The position numbers and the translations under genes are program-made. From Proteles cristata cristata (lineage: Eukaryota > Chordata > Mammalia > Carnivora > Hyaenidae): a stretch of DNA of 64,000 nucleotides. How positions within the stretch are numbered: the first letter of the stretch is position 1; each line of letters begins with the position of its first letter. The DNA is taken from assembly GCA_017311185.1 (NCBI GenBank), contig JAESUZ010002613.1:372001-436000 (forward strand). Reading direction: 5' to 3'. The notes beneath the pieces are model-generated. The model had not been told where the DNA came from, made no database searches, and saw nothing but the letters and a program-made list of their open reading frames with translations. Shown here in pieces: positions 53,450 to 64,000 of this stretch.

Positions 53450-55606
53450 TTTTTAAAAATTGTTTTACTGCTAGCACTACTGTGATATGTTGCTTACAGT
53501 CAAATTTTATTAGAAGTTACTGAACATAGAGATGTAACTTTTCCCCATCCAAATCATAGTCCCATTGAATTCTATCTATGAACCCCTGATAAGAATATTG
53601 GTTAAATTTTTTAATGATAAAAACTCTCTTTTTCGCTGTTGTATCCAAGGCTTAATTAATTAATCTTTACCTAAGCACTGAAAAACTTGTAGTGCCTTAC
53701 CTCATATAATTCAAAATCAGAATATTTACACCATAAAGTAGATTTAAGGAAGTTCCTCTGTTTCTCATGGTGAAGACTCTGATGCTTTAAAAAGTACTAA
53801 ATTATCTCTGAAAAAAAGTACTAAGTATTACATTTGTTTCATTGTGAGTGAACAGGGGAAGGGGCTGCTTTTTTCTCCAAGTATAGAGTTTAGTATCTAA
53901 GACTATCTACTGCACTTGGTATATAGTAAGAGCTCAATAACAGTAAATTAACTTTTCCATAAAAGGTGCACAGTTTCAGAGAACATTAAATTCATCCAGG
54001 TACACCAGCTATGGAATACTATCATAGACACTAAATGCTCTTTGCTCTATAAATGAACAGAGGAGGGGTTGTTTATAACCCAAGTAGTCTCTTACAGATG
54101 GGTAGGACTAACTTCCTCAAGTGGTCCCACTGCTGTGTGAGCTCCGTGAAGGAAGAATTTTTGTCTGTTTTGTTCATTGTATCTGATGTATTCCAAAAAC
54201 TTTGGAAAGTGTCTACCACACTCAACTAATCTCTCCTCACCTGATCTGCCTCAGATCTGTGTGCCTCTGTTTCTCTAGATGCTGCCAAAACATTCTAGCA
54301 TTAACCTACCCAAACCAGATATTAAAAATACCTTTTTCCTTAGCAGACATTAAGTAAGTGAATAAAGAGGGATATTTTATTTTCTCTTCAGCAGGAAGCT
54401 AATAATGTCATAAGTGTATGTGTAGCTACCATTTTCACTCAACAGTACTTGAGGGTGGAAATAGCCATCATTTTAAAATTAGGGCACAAATCTTCCCAGA
54501 GTCAACCATTAACTACTAGAGGAATTTGGGAAACCAAAAAGAAGTGGATGTCCCAGACCTAAGTAAGTATCTGTCTTCCATTTAGCCAAGACCACAAATG
54601 TGGCCTTTCCCTCACAGACTGGGTCACAAAACATAAGTTCCATAGCTAAGTACATCTTGAAAATTTTTTATTTAAGAATATATTTTTTAACTATAAACTA
54701 TAGTTTAGGCTGTATTAATTTTCTCTGTTTTGCCTTCACAACATTCTTGGCATCTGTTCATCTTTTATATTCTACCCTCCAAGAAAAACATTTCAAGATT
54801 TCAGGGGTTTGTATTGGTAATTTACAGCTAATAAATAGGTTTCTTTAATGCCCATTCTTCCCATCCCAAGACCCCTCCACCCCCATTGATGGGTATATTT
54901 TCACATAGCTTGTTTAAAAGGCAGTAAAGCATCATTAATGAAAGTGAAGAGTGGCTTCAAAGTCCTTTTGATCCACACAGGAAGAACCAGACCAGTATCT
55001 CTAAATTAGTGCATGATACTGATACAGATTATTTCAGTTCTGACTCGCACTCATGTTGGTCAGTCCATAACTAGAAATTAAACAGGACTTGATGTTACCG
55101 ATGAGGAAATTGAATAGCTGGGATATAAAACAGCCTGACGCATATGAATGTGAAACCATTTGTAGGCTTTACCCATGCTACTTACTAGGTGTGAGCATTC
55201 ATTCACTTCACTGTGGTATTACTGATCACAGAAAGCTGCCCTAGACCCAGCTGGGGCCATTTCACAATTCATGGTATATGGACCTTACTGCCATTCTAAA
55301 CTACAAGGATTTCTGAAATCGGCATCACACTTGGTCTCAATTGTTTAGGGTAAGGGATTGTTGACCTATAGTTATTTCCTTTCCAGAGTAGTCATCTAGG
55401 TCATATGGTACATAGAAATGCAGTGACCATGTGTTTGAGATTTTACAGAGTAAGTTTTAGTTAAAGCATTCTTTTTAACTTGTAGTTTTCTTGTGCAGGT
55501 CCCATGGAAGTTTTATATTTTGAAAATAATTATTAATAAACTGCATCATTTATTGACTTGGAAAAGGTAGAGCCAGTGACTAATATAGGCTAATGGAGAA
55601 TTAGAA
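53450..55606. other. No gene seen; weak L2 and MIR traces
   Basis: About 2.1 kb. Weak L2 tails at 53885-53955 (CTGCACTTGGTATATAGTAAGAGCTCAATAA) and 54130-54225 (GTGTGAGCTCCGTGAAGGAAG). No exon I can defend. Confidence 0.45.
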
Positions 55607-55617
55607 AATCACCTTTA

Positions 55618-55711
55618 AGGGTGATGGGCATGGAGGAGGGCATTTGTGGGGTTGAGCACTGGGTGTTATATGGAAACCAACTTGACAATAAACTATTTTT
55701 TTAAAAAAGTT
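55618..55711 (+). mobile_element. L1 3' end, 94-bp copy with target duplication
   Basis: GGGTGATGGGCATGGAGGAG ... GAGCACTGGGTGTTATATGG ... TTGACAATAAACTATTTTTT is the extreme 3' end of a carnivore L1, in sense. Perfect 11-bp flanks AATCACCTTTA at 55607-55617 and 55712-55722. Confidence 0.93.
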
Positions 55712-55722
55712 AATCACCTTTA

Positions 55723-56004
55723 ATATTCACAGTGTTCCTTCAAAGCTAATTATGTCTAGGATGCAACTTGATTCTAACTCTCCTTCCCTTTTAGCACAAA
55801 GCTACAAATCACTGGCTCATAAGCCAGCCAGATGTTATTAATAGCAGTATGTAATATGCCATTTTCTTCTGCTTGGCACCTACACAGTTGGCATACAACA
55901 GTTGTTTGATGGATAAGTAAGTTGTTAAATTATAAAGCTTTGATGGTTTGCTTTGTCCTGTAGGTAAGCATTGGCTTTATCACCCCTTATCACCTGATTC
56001 TTTT
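55723..56004. other. No gene seen; weak L2 tail
   Basis: CTTGGCACCTACACAGTTGGCATACAACAGTTGTTTG at about 55873 may be an L2 end. Confidence 0.35.
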
Positions 56005-56016
56005 GTGACAGACTTT

Positions 56017-56217
56017 CTTAAAATATTTTCTAATGTTTTTGAGAGAGATAGACAGACCATGAGTAGAGGAGCAGAAAGAGAGACACAGAATACTAAACAG
56101 GCTCCAGGCTCCAAGCTGTCAACACGGAGCCCAACGCAGGGCTTGAACTTGCAAACCAAGAGATCCTGACCTGAGGCAAAGTCAGATGGTTAACCAACTG
56201 AGCCCCCCAGGTGCCCC
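56017..56217 (-). mobile_element. Can-SINE, antisense
   Basis: Flanks TGTGACAGACTT (56005) and TGTAACAGATCT (56218-56229). Confidence 0.93.
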
Positions 56218-56510
56218 TGTAACAGATCTGCTAGTGAAGTAGACTCTTTCAGACAATAAAGGAAATACAACATTAATTGATGACCCCCAACCCCTGTCCT
56301 GGACAGGAGACTGAATTGGAGTCTTCATTCCCAGTGTGTCATATCTAGTCTGAGAAAGGGAGAGGTAGAGAAGGTCATGATATTTGAAAATAAAATCTTT
56401 ATAGCTGAGCTTTATGTCATCATGTTTAATACTACGACCATTAAGCCATTCTTTTAACACTTAAGTTTATCTTCTAAAGGAAGCTTGTGAAATATCTCCA
56501 AAATGACTTG

Positions 56511-56618
56511 GTATATATGTGTGTTTAAATAAGCTCTAGGCCCAACATGGGACTTGAACTCATGATCCTGAGATCAAGAGTCACAGATTCTACTATCTGA
56601 GCCAGCCAGGTAACCCAG
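56511..56618 (-). mobile_element. Short tRNA-type Can-SINE, antisense
   Basis: GTTTAAATAAGCTCTAGGCCC ... CTGAGCCAGCCAGGTAACCC; flanks AATGACTTG at 56502-56510 and 56619-56627. Confidence 0.9.
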
Positions 56619-56629
56619 AATGACTTGTT

Positions 56630-57075
56630 TTTTAGTGACATTAATTATTTTCTTTTGGGACTTGATTCTTTCTAGTAACAGATTCCATAATGATACAGTT
56701 TGTCAAAGACTTTCATCCTCAGTATCTTAAAAAAAAAAAAATACAATAGTCAGGTAAAACATTTTGAGATAGATTATATCCATCTGAGCTATTTTCCTGT
56801 TACCCAGTAATGTTTCAACATCAGCCACAGCTCTATGAAAGGACATTAAAGGGTCTCCTGTTAAACACTATAGCACTAATGTTCATATTAAAACATTAAG
56901 ACAGGTTGAAGCCTTCCATAATCAGGCCACACTCAATTTTACCTTATCTTCTGCCCTCTTGTTTCCCACTTATATTTTAGTAGTCACTATATTGAAGGTA
57001 TATGACCACTAAGTTGTAGGTTGCTTTGAGAGCAGGAGGTATATCATTTTCACATATCCTTAGGTGTTTAAAACA
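56630..57075. other. No gene seen
   Basis: AT-rich; a faint L2-like segment at about 56900-57075 (AAGCCTTCCATAATCAGGCCACACTC). Confidence 0.4.
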
Positions 57076-57079
57076 GGAC

Positions 57080-57200
57080 TTTTATTTCTTAAGCAAATAT
57101 TCACTGAGTATCCACTAGGTGTCAGATATACTAGGTAGATTGTAGGGACACCAAGATAACAAACACAGACATGCCCTTGGAAATCAAACAGTTTTGTAGG
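57080..57200 (-). mobile_element. L2 3' end
   Basis: AAGCAAATATTCACTGAGTATCCACTAGGTGTCAGATATACTAGG ... GACATGCCCTTGG, antisense L2 tip. Confidence 0.75.
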
Positions 57201-57374
57201 GGAGAGGTAGAAAAAGATATTTGTGAGCCAAAAACAAAACAAAACAAATCATAATATGATGTAGTGGAGTAAGAGATTTCCTGGTTTAAGAGGACTAAAA
57301 AATAATTTCCAAAAATATCTCCCCAAAAACCTTCCTCATTGACTGGATTTCCACTATTAGAATGTCTTTCTTTA

Positions 57375-57581
57375 GGGGTGCCTGTTTGGCTTAGGTCATG
57401 ATCTCATGATCCATGAGTTCGATCCCAGCATTGGGCTCTATGCTGACAGTTCAGGGTTTGGAGCCTGCTTCAGATTCTGTCTCCCTCTCTTTCTGCCCCT
57501 TCTCTGCTCACACCGTCTCTCTGTCTCTCTGTCTCTCTCTCTTTAAAATAATAAATAAAACATTTTTTAAAAAACTTAAAA
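57375..57581 (+). mobile_element. Can-SINE, A-box region deleted
   Basis: Head reads GGGTGCCTGTTTGGCTTAGGTCATGATC: about 25 bp around the A box are missing. Flanks GAATGTCTTTCTTTA (57360-57374) and GAATGTAGTTCTTTA (57582-57596). Confidence 0.92.
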
Positions 57582-57596
57582 GAATGTAGTTCTTTA

Positions 57597-58050
57597 TAAG
57601 ACCATTATACATTTTGGTTGCCTCTTGGCAGGAGAACTAAGGGGCATCAATGGGCTGTGGAATTACTTTTTCCCTCTATAAAATCTTTTAATTTTTATTT
57701 TTATATATAGTAAGATTCATTCTTTCTAATATATAATTTCATGAGTTTTGACAAATGCATAAAAGTCCTCTAATCACTGCAACTGAAATACAGAACAAGT
57801 TATTTTATGTTGCCTTGTTTATAATTTATATTTTTTATAATTTTTGTTAAAAAAATTTTTCAAAAAGGAAGGTTTGATTGTTCCATGTACATCTTTTCCT
57901 TATCAAAAAAAAGTATGTTTGGAGGTTAAAACAGTACCTTTTCTACTAAACCTCTGGAGAAATATAAATATCCAAGGAAGGGCTAAATTATACCATTGTT
58001 AAGTCATCCACACTTGGTAGATTAGGCTGCTGAAAAGAATGAGGATTCAG
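57597..58050. other. No gene; possible antisense L1M scrap
   Basis: ATATAATTTCATGAGTTTTGACAAATGCATAAAAGTC at 57733 resembles an old antisense L1 3'UTR string. Confidence 0.4.
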
Positions 58051-58062
58051 AAAAGGTAAAGG

Positions 58063-58264
58063 GAGGGGCGCCTGGGTGGCTCAGTAGGTTAATCATCTTA
58101 CTTTGGCACAGGTCATGATCTCACCCTTTGTGGGTTCGAGCCTTGCATCAGGCTCTGTGCTGACCGAGCCTGGAGCCTGCTTCAGATTCTGTGTCTCCCT
58201 CTCTCTCTGTCCCTCCCCTGCTTACTTCTGTCAAAAATGTTAAAACGTTTTTTTAAAAAGAAAA
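58063..58264 (+). mobile_element. Can-SINE
   Basis: GAGGGGCGCCTGGGTGGCTC head; perfect flanks AAAAGGTAAAGG at 58051-58062 and 58265-58276. Confidence 0.95.
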
Positions 58265-58744
58265 AAAAGGTAAAGGATGTGTGTGGTGTGTATACATTAG
58301 TTTAGAAAGAGGATAGGAGTCAGAGTGGAGGAGGAGATTAGGGCCTGACAGTGGAATACTGTGCATAGAAGAATAGATAAGAGTAGCATGTTTTGAGTAG
58401 TGTAAGGTCCCTGTATTCTCCCAGATACAGGGGTACCAAAAGAGTGATGATCCTAAAGAGGGGTGGCCCTCATGTGAAGACTGGTCTATCATTATCTGAA
58501 GCTGTAGTCCTGGGATTCTAGAACTGATTCTCACAGTAATTTCTTGAAAAGTCACTTCCCCTCTGGGCCTAAATTTCATCAATCAATCAGTCGGGTTGAA
58601 TTAAGAATATTCAAAAATCTATTTCAGTGTTCTCCGACTAGAGGCAAAACTTGAGGGTGAAGGAAGTGGACTGGTTCTCAGTTACTGGGCTAGTTCCATT
58701 TTTAACTGGAGAGGCACATCTGTAGATAAGTATAACCAAACCCT
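58265..58744. other. No gene seen
   Basis: Unclassified. Confidence 0.35.
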
Positions 58745-58860
58745 GGCAAGTGTTAAGGTCTCTTAAAATGTCGTGTAGTTAGATGTCGTGTAGTTAGATG
58801 TAGGCAAGTGTTAAGGTCTCTTAAAATGTCGTGTAGTTAGATGTCGTGTAGTTAGATGTA
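58745..58860 (+). repeat. 58-bp tandem duplication with nested 15-bp repeat
   Basis: Two identical units starting GGCAAGTGTTAAGGTCTC at 58745 and 58803. Each contains ATGTCGTGTAGTTAG twice in tandem. Confidence 0.97.
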
Positions 58861-60139
58861 GGAGCGGCAGAGCAAAGTTAATGCTGATCTGAATTGGGCT
58901 CCAGTTATATAGCTCTCTGGCCCTCAGTGTTTGTATTTACATATATTTATATATACTTTAAGATTGCTTACAGTTTCACGTTTTATGAATGTGAAACCTA
59001 TTAAAACTTACCAGTGTTATTTCCATTGTCACTTCCTCTGGGTCTGTACCAAGTTTGACTTTCATTTTTTAAGTTTTTATTAGTCACTATTCATTCAGTA
59101 CTTTTTGTGTGCCAGAACTTTTAACATAGGGTATTTGACCTATGTTATTTAAGAAATTTTACAGCGCTGCTGTCCTTGATAGGTGTGCAAGTATGGGAAA
59201 ATCACACCATGCCTCCTACTCCTATCCTGGATAACATACTCCTACAGCAAGATATCATTTCAGTGAATATTAAAAGTAGCACTAGAGACGGGAAGAAGAG
59301 GAAGAAGATGTGTGTGGCTTTCAATTGATAAGTGAAGGGAAAGGCACTAACAGTTGAGGGCCTACCACATGCTATGCATCTTACACATACTTATCTTTTC
59401 TAGGTCATTGATATAAGCAGACAGTTGGGGAGCCTGTTTATCTTGATGATGAAAAGGAAAAAATTCTTTCATCTCATAAATCCTTAGAATTATTCAGGAT
59501 ATTTTTTTTTCATGTCATTCTCCCCTATGAGGGCACAAACAGCTGAGTGCTTCTACATAGTATTTGGCAAATGTTTATTGAATGAATAGGGATTTTTCTA
59601 CTGCCCTTAGAATAGTGGTTATTTGGGTCCATGGATCTCTAAGAATTTTATAAAAGCTGTGGACCAGTCTAGGATGTCACCTCTGCCACTACACAAACAC
59701 AGCAAAATGAAACAGCAGCTAACTCCCTCTCCTTGCTCTAACTACCTCCACATCTGTATTTGTGCAAAATGCATAATTTTGGAACGTTTTCTGCCTTTCT
59801 GCAATTTATGCAGGTGCCCCAGGTTATGAACTTAGCCCTGGAAACACCTCTGGATGTCTAGTTAGCCTAGAAGCATAATTCCACTAACTTGTAATGATTA
59901 TAGAGCTGTCATCCTTGATTGGTCCTTTATAGGTTTGAGAAAATGACACCACGCCTCCTGATTGTTTGTTTGTATCAGCAGAAACTATATCCAACTTGCT
60001 TTTAGGTTCATTAATATGTGCTACAACCACAGATCAGCATCATATTCTTTATCTTTTTAAGGTTTTTGAAATAGGGATTGTTTGATTTTACAGATGAAGA
60101 CATGAAGATTTGTCTCAAAGCTTATTTTATGTGAGTAAT
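58861..60139. other. No gene; internal diverged duplicate
   Basis: About 1.3 kb AT-rich. Two related 55-60 bp segments near 59163 and 59905 share GAAAATCACACCATGCCTCC / GAAAATGACACCACGCCTCC. An L2-like scrap near 59090-59130. Confidence 0.45.
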
Positions 60140-60155
60140 GTATCTCTGGCTTTCT

Positions 60156-60599
60156 ATCTTTTTTTAACTTTTAAAAAAAATACACTTTTTTATAACAAGA
60201 TGTAATTTGTTTTAATGTTTATTTTTGAGGGTGGGGGTAGGAGCAGAAAGACAGGGAGATAGGATCTGGAGCCGGCTCCTTGCTGACAGCAGAGAGCCTG
60301 GTGTAGGACTCCAACCCACAAACTGTGAGATCATGACCTGAGCCAAAGTCTGACGGCCAACAAACTGAGCCACCCAGGCGCCCCTAATTTTTTTCAATGT
60401 TTGTTTTTATTTCTGAGAGAGAGAGAGACAGAATGCGAGCCAGGGAGGACAGAGAGAGAAGGAGACAGAACCCAAAGCAGGCTTCAGGCTCTGAGTTGTT
60501 AGTACAGAGCCAGAAACAGGGCTCGAACCCATGAACCATCAGATCATGACCTGAGTTGCTGAAGTCAGACACTTAACCAACTGAGCTAGTCAGACACGT
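60156..60599 (-). mobile_element. Pair of Can-SINEs, antisense, probably nested
   Basis: One element spans about 60209-60384 (head CTGAGCCACCCAGGCGCCCC), the next about 60387-60599 (head ACTGAGCTAGTCAGACACG). Flanks CTCTGGCTTTCTA (before 60156) and TTGCTGGCTTTCTA (from 60601) enclose both, suggesting that one inserted into the tail of the other. Confidence 0.88.
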
Positions 60600-60614
60600 C
60601 ATTGCTGGCTTTCT

Positions 60615-61040
60615 AAATGGAAATGTTCCTTTTTTTTTTATACTTCTTCCCATTTGGAAACCCACTTCAAACACTGTTAGGCCAGGGTCCTTATGTGAAA
60701 TTTTATCTGGGTAGAGAAAAATGTTGAAAATAAATGTCCTGTCTCATAGTGGAGGAGAATGACATGTAAAGCAAATATTCTAGATAATGCCAAATATGGG
60801 ATGAGAACTAACCCATAAAGTTGTGAGAGTCACATTGGTTAAAGGGAAACTGAGTGTTGTGTAAACTGTACAGTTTTCTAAACACAACCGACTCTTCCCT
60901 TTATATAAAGTCCAGAGCCTAGTACAGATTTAACTAGGGAAATTATTTGGATACTTATCTAATCAATATCTCCTTTCTCTTTAATACTTGACAGCAAGAC
61001 TGTCTCATCCAGACTTGTGATGGCAGAAACTTGAATTGTT
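60615..61040. other. No gene seen
   Basis: Unclassified. Confidence 0.4.
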
Positions 61041-61117
61041 TATTATTATTATTATTATTAATTATTGCTTCTTGGCCTTTTGGCTAAGATCAGTGTAGTA
61101 TTATTATTAGTATTATT
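61041..61117. repeat. (ATT)n microsatellite, interrupted by U2 fragment
   Basis: ATT units at about 61041-61063 and 61100-61117 on either side of the snRNA fragment. Confidence 0.93.
61064..61102 (+). pseudogene. U2 snRNA 5' fragment (truncated pseudogene)
   Basis: Thirty-nine bases reading ATTGCTTCTTGGCCTTTTGG then CTAAGATCAGTGTAGTAT match the 5' end of spliceosomal U2 snRNA (stem-loop I and the branch-point recognition GUGUAGUA) with two C-to-T changes and one missing A in ATCAAGTG. Everything after the branch-recognition region is absent, so it is not a functional U2 gene. No proximal sequence element was noticed upstream. Confidence 0.9.
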
Positions 61118-61204
61118 AAAATGAAAAACAGGAGTTTGTTGATCAAATGGATCAATATTTTGTGCACTTACCATGTTCCCAGTGTATTTTAATTGACACA
61201 AACT

Positions 61205-61505
61205 TTTTGGGTGAAGAGTAACAGAGTCTTCATTGTTCATTTACCCCAGGCTACATGGTTACAGCTATCATTTGAGAGGTTACAGTAAACAAACACATTC
61301 TTCCAAGTGCATTTACATTTATTTCATTCACATGTTTCTCAATCTTTGTAATAACTCAGTAAGATATTGTTAATATTGTCATCACTAATGTCTCAACAAG
61401 AAATCCAAAATTTAAAGAGATTAGACAGTTTGCCCAACAATATTGCAAAGCTGAGACTTTGAACTCTGGCTGATTTGACTCTGAAGTCTGTACTCCATTC
61501 CAGCA
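61205..61505 (-). mobile_element. MIR
   Basis: TTGTAATAACTCAGTAAGATATTG ... AAAGAGATTAGACAGTTTGCCCAACAATATTGCAAAGCTGAGACTTTGAACTC, antisense MIR. Confidence 0.8.
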
Positions 61506-62090
61506 CATTTACAAAACTTCCAGCATTAATAACCACTAATCATGCTGTCATTTACGAAGTATGGCTGTAGAGGAGTCCGTAAAGGGGGACTTAAGGAGGA
61601 GTTACTGGGCCATTTCTGAGAGAAATGGTCCCTTACGTCTCAGACAAGTTTCTTGTGGTGAAATGAGGTTGGACAGATAAAAAAAAAAAAAGATTGAAAG
61701 GTGGAGGTGGCATGGTTGAACCTGTTCAGGAACTGATTACATCTGAGCCTCTGGCCCTTTTTCCTGCCAGCTGACTCAGAGTTGGCGGACGAGCCAAAGC
61801 CCAGGCAGGTTAATTTCATGGGCTGTATACTTCAAAGGATCTGATTCCTGGCACTGCTATGCACGTTGCTTTTCAGAGGGCACAGCCTTGTGGGGGAGGG
61901 AACAGGATGGACTCCAGGAAGTGTTTGCAAAAGGCCAAGGCAGTGTTTGCTCTAAATCCCAATATATACAGCTTGTTCTAGGTTTGGTAATACAAGCCAC
62001 AGGACCAACCCTAAGCATGGCTTCAAACTGGGTATTTAAACCTTAAGTATTCTTCTACAATAAATACGGCAGTTAATGATATGAGTCCTA
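61506..62090. other. Unique segment, GC-richer; candidate exon inside
   Basis: Mostly non-repetitive and more GC-rich than its surroundings; see the separate entry at 61771-61808. Confidence 0.45.
61771..61808 (+). other. Candidate 38-nt internal exon (low confidence)
   Basis: Good acceptor (CTGGCCCTTTTTCCTGCCAG, ending 61770) and a plausible donor (CAGGCAG|GTTAAT). Thirty-eight nt is not a multiple of three. One frame reads DSELADEPKPRQ without a stop. It lies on the strand of the inferred plus-strand gene, 17.7 kb beyond its candidate first exon. Chance pairing of splice sites is a real alternative. Confidence 0.22.
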
Positions 62091-62352
62091 GGGGCGACCA
62101 GGTGGCTCAGAAGTCAAGTGTCCGACTTCAGTTCAGGTCATGATCTCACAGTTTGTGAGTTTGTGCCCTGCATTGGGCTCTCTACTGTCAGCACAAAGTC
62201 TTCTTCAAAGTCTCTGTCCACCTCTCTCTCTGCCCTTCCCCTAGTGACACCTGTATATACACACACACACATGCACACGCACACACACACAGATAGATTC
62301 ATGCACATGGGCACTCTCTCAAAAATAAATAAACATTAAAAAAAAAAAAAAA
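62091..62352 (+). mobile_element. Can-SINE with internal (CA)n expansion
   Basis: GGGGCGACCAGGTGGCTCAG head and a normal AAATAAATAAACATT tail. A (CA)n/(TA) microsatellite at about 62251-62290 sits in the CT-rich part. Confidence 0.94.
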
Positions 62353-62545
62353 GAATATGAATTAGACCTGGATTCCAATCTTGGCTCTACTGCTCAACTG
62401 TGGATAAATTAATTACTAGGCCTCAGTTTTCTCATGTGTGAAATGGGAGATTAAGTACCTATTTCATATGATTGTTGTTAAGATTAAAGTGCGTTAAGTG
62501 AGTAAAAAGCAGTACCCGAGACATTGTAAAATCTCTTGAAACGTT
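62353..62545 (+). mobile_element. MIR
   Basis: GGATTCCAATCTTGGCTCTACTGC ... TTACTAGGCCTCAGTTTTCTCATGTGTGAAATGGGAG, sense MIR. Confidence 0.92.
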
Positions 62546-62629
62546 AGTCATTATTATTCAGAGAAGACTCATATTTTATAAGAGAAACTTGGGACTTACA
62601 CAAATTAATTGATTCATTATTCCTTCATT

Positions 62630-62790
62630 TAACCTACATTCAAAAGGCATTTATTATTGTGTTAGGTGGTAAGGATAGTAAAAACTAACAATGTTTGTTG
62701 AACACCTAAAATAAGCCAACTATTCTAAAAACATATTGTCTCATTTAATGTTCACAGCAGCCCTATGAAGTATTTCCCTACTTTATTAAG
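62630..62790 (-). mobile_element. MIR
   Basis: GTTGAACACCTAAAATAAGCC ... ATTGTCTCATTTAATGTTCACAGCAGCCCTATGAAG, antisense MIR. Confidence 0.85.
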
Positions 62791-64000
62791 ATTGTATAGT
62801 CAGCACTCCGTAACTCCAAAACCTGTGAATAAGATAGCCTTTATCCCCACTGCGACATGTTATTCACCTGACAGTCAGACACATAAACAAATTCCTACAC
62901 TCAAAGTGCTGTTATTGAGAATTACATTGAGTGACTGGAAGCACTGAGCAGGGAAGGTGAACCAGAGCACAGTGCGTCTGGGTGGAGTGAAGCTCATCTT
63001 TACAGAATAAATGCTAATAGTGGGGCTTTGGGCAGGAATGAGTTAGGGGCTTTTGTTGGTAGAAGAGGAGTTAAGAGAGATCTTTCTGGGTTTCCTCAAG
63101 TCACATTAAAAGAGGGTTGACAATATGACAAGCATAATTGCAGCAAATGTTATAATTGCAGGTGAAGGAATGGTCTCCAGAGAGATGAGATTATGTTGTT
63201 TACTTGAAGAGAAATGGTGGGGGTTACATACAAATAATGCCCATTTGTATCAGAAGTATCTGTACCTCCTTGGGCTTTGTAACTGAACTAACAATAGTAA
63301 CTCTTATTGCATGATTGTTAGGTACTAGTCACTACTGTGTTCACAGGCTGGAACTAGTGAAAGGTAGAAAGTCTTTGCCTCAAACAGTGATCTCAAATCA
63401 AGGATATATATTTTGGGCAAATATCCCCAATATATGTGTATTACTTCCTAGTATAAGATGTCCACTATGAAATGTAGAGATAGACAGTAAAAAACTGTAA
63501 GGGATGAAATGAAGTTGAAATAAACTATTTTATCCTGGGACAAAATATGTACTTGAGATTCTGTACCTTTTTTATTAACAGTGGATATAAATTGATATTT
63601 CAAATAGGCTACTTAATAATTCTGTTTTGTTTTGTTTTGTTTTGGCTCACTTGTCAGATTTGATTAGATGATCATTTTATTTAACTTCATAATACAAATG
63701 ATACTAAGAAGTGTCAGTTCTACCAAAGTTTTGTCTTCTTATGTATCATTTTCAGAGTTTTCTAAAGTAATTCTTCTTAAACCAGTTGCTCATTTTGTGA
63801 GATTTAGACTAGTGAAAACTAGATTTTAAAAAAAAATCCATAAATCTCTTTTGAACTACAGTATGTCACTAAATTCTAAAGGTGAAAGAATTTCTTGTGA
63901 AAAGTGAACATCAAATATGGGGACAGTGTGGAGGTACCAAACTCAATCTATATTAATAGAGGTTAATGTTTTTATGAATAACAAATGTATGTACAAGTAA
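62791..64000. other. No gene seen
   Basis: About 1.2 kb AT-rich intron-like sequence; (TTTTG)n run at 63623-63645. Confidence 0.45.

Noticed and set aside
61064..61102. Functional U2 snRNA gene
   Set aside because: Only the first ~39 bases are present; no Sm site, stem-loops II-IV or 3' box.

Overview
This is nuclear DNA from a carnivore, most likely a cat (Felidae). The window is full of tRNA-Lys-derived Can-SINEs. Most have the felid form: a GCCTGGGTGGCTCAGTCGG head with Pol III A and B boxes, a CT-rich middle and an AAATAAATAAA tail. They sit with carnivore L1, mammal-wide MIR, L2, MaLR and MER5 relics. No bacterial, viral or organellar gene organisation is present, and no complete host protein-coding exon can be read with confidence.

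Layout. At 1-3084 lies the 5' part of a young L1 on the minus strand: an intact-looking CpG-rich 5'UTR with a YY1 site at its tip, a frameshifted ORF1, and the start of ORF2 with a nonsense codon, running off the left edge. From 3.1 to 43 kb is a gene-poor mosaic of about two dozen Can-SINEs, old L1M/HAL1/L2 pieces, MIRs, three MaLR-type LTRs and one MER5-type hAT relic. At 43.3-44.3 kb is the only clear host regulatory element: a CpG island with two ZNF143/THAP11-type sites in opposite orientation, a YY1 motif, a strong minus-strand splice donor at 43608 and plausible plus-strand donors near 44097. This looks like a bidirectional promoter whose first introns run left and right through most of the window. 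I could not name either gene. From 44.3 to 64 kb the sequence is again repeat-rich and intron-like, with a U2 snRNA 5' fragment at 61064 and local tandem duplications.

I found no novel gene system. The items most worth checking are the bidirectional promoter and its candidate exons (41.7 kb minus, 61.77 kb plus), the young SINE subfamily with near-perfect target duplications, the U2 fragment inside an ATT microsatellite, and several local sequence rearrangements. Repeat family names are from pattern recognition, without database comparison; boundaries of old elements are approximate.
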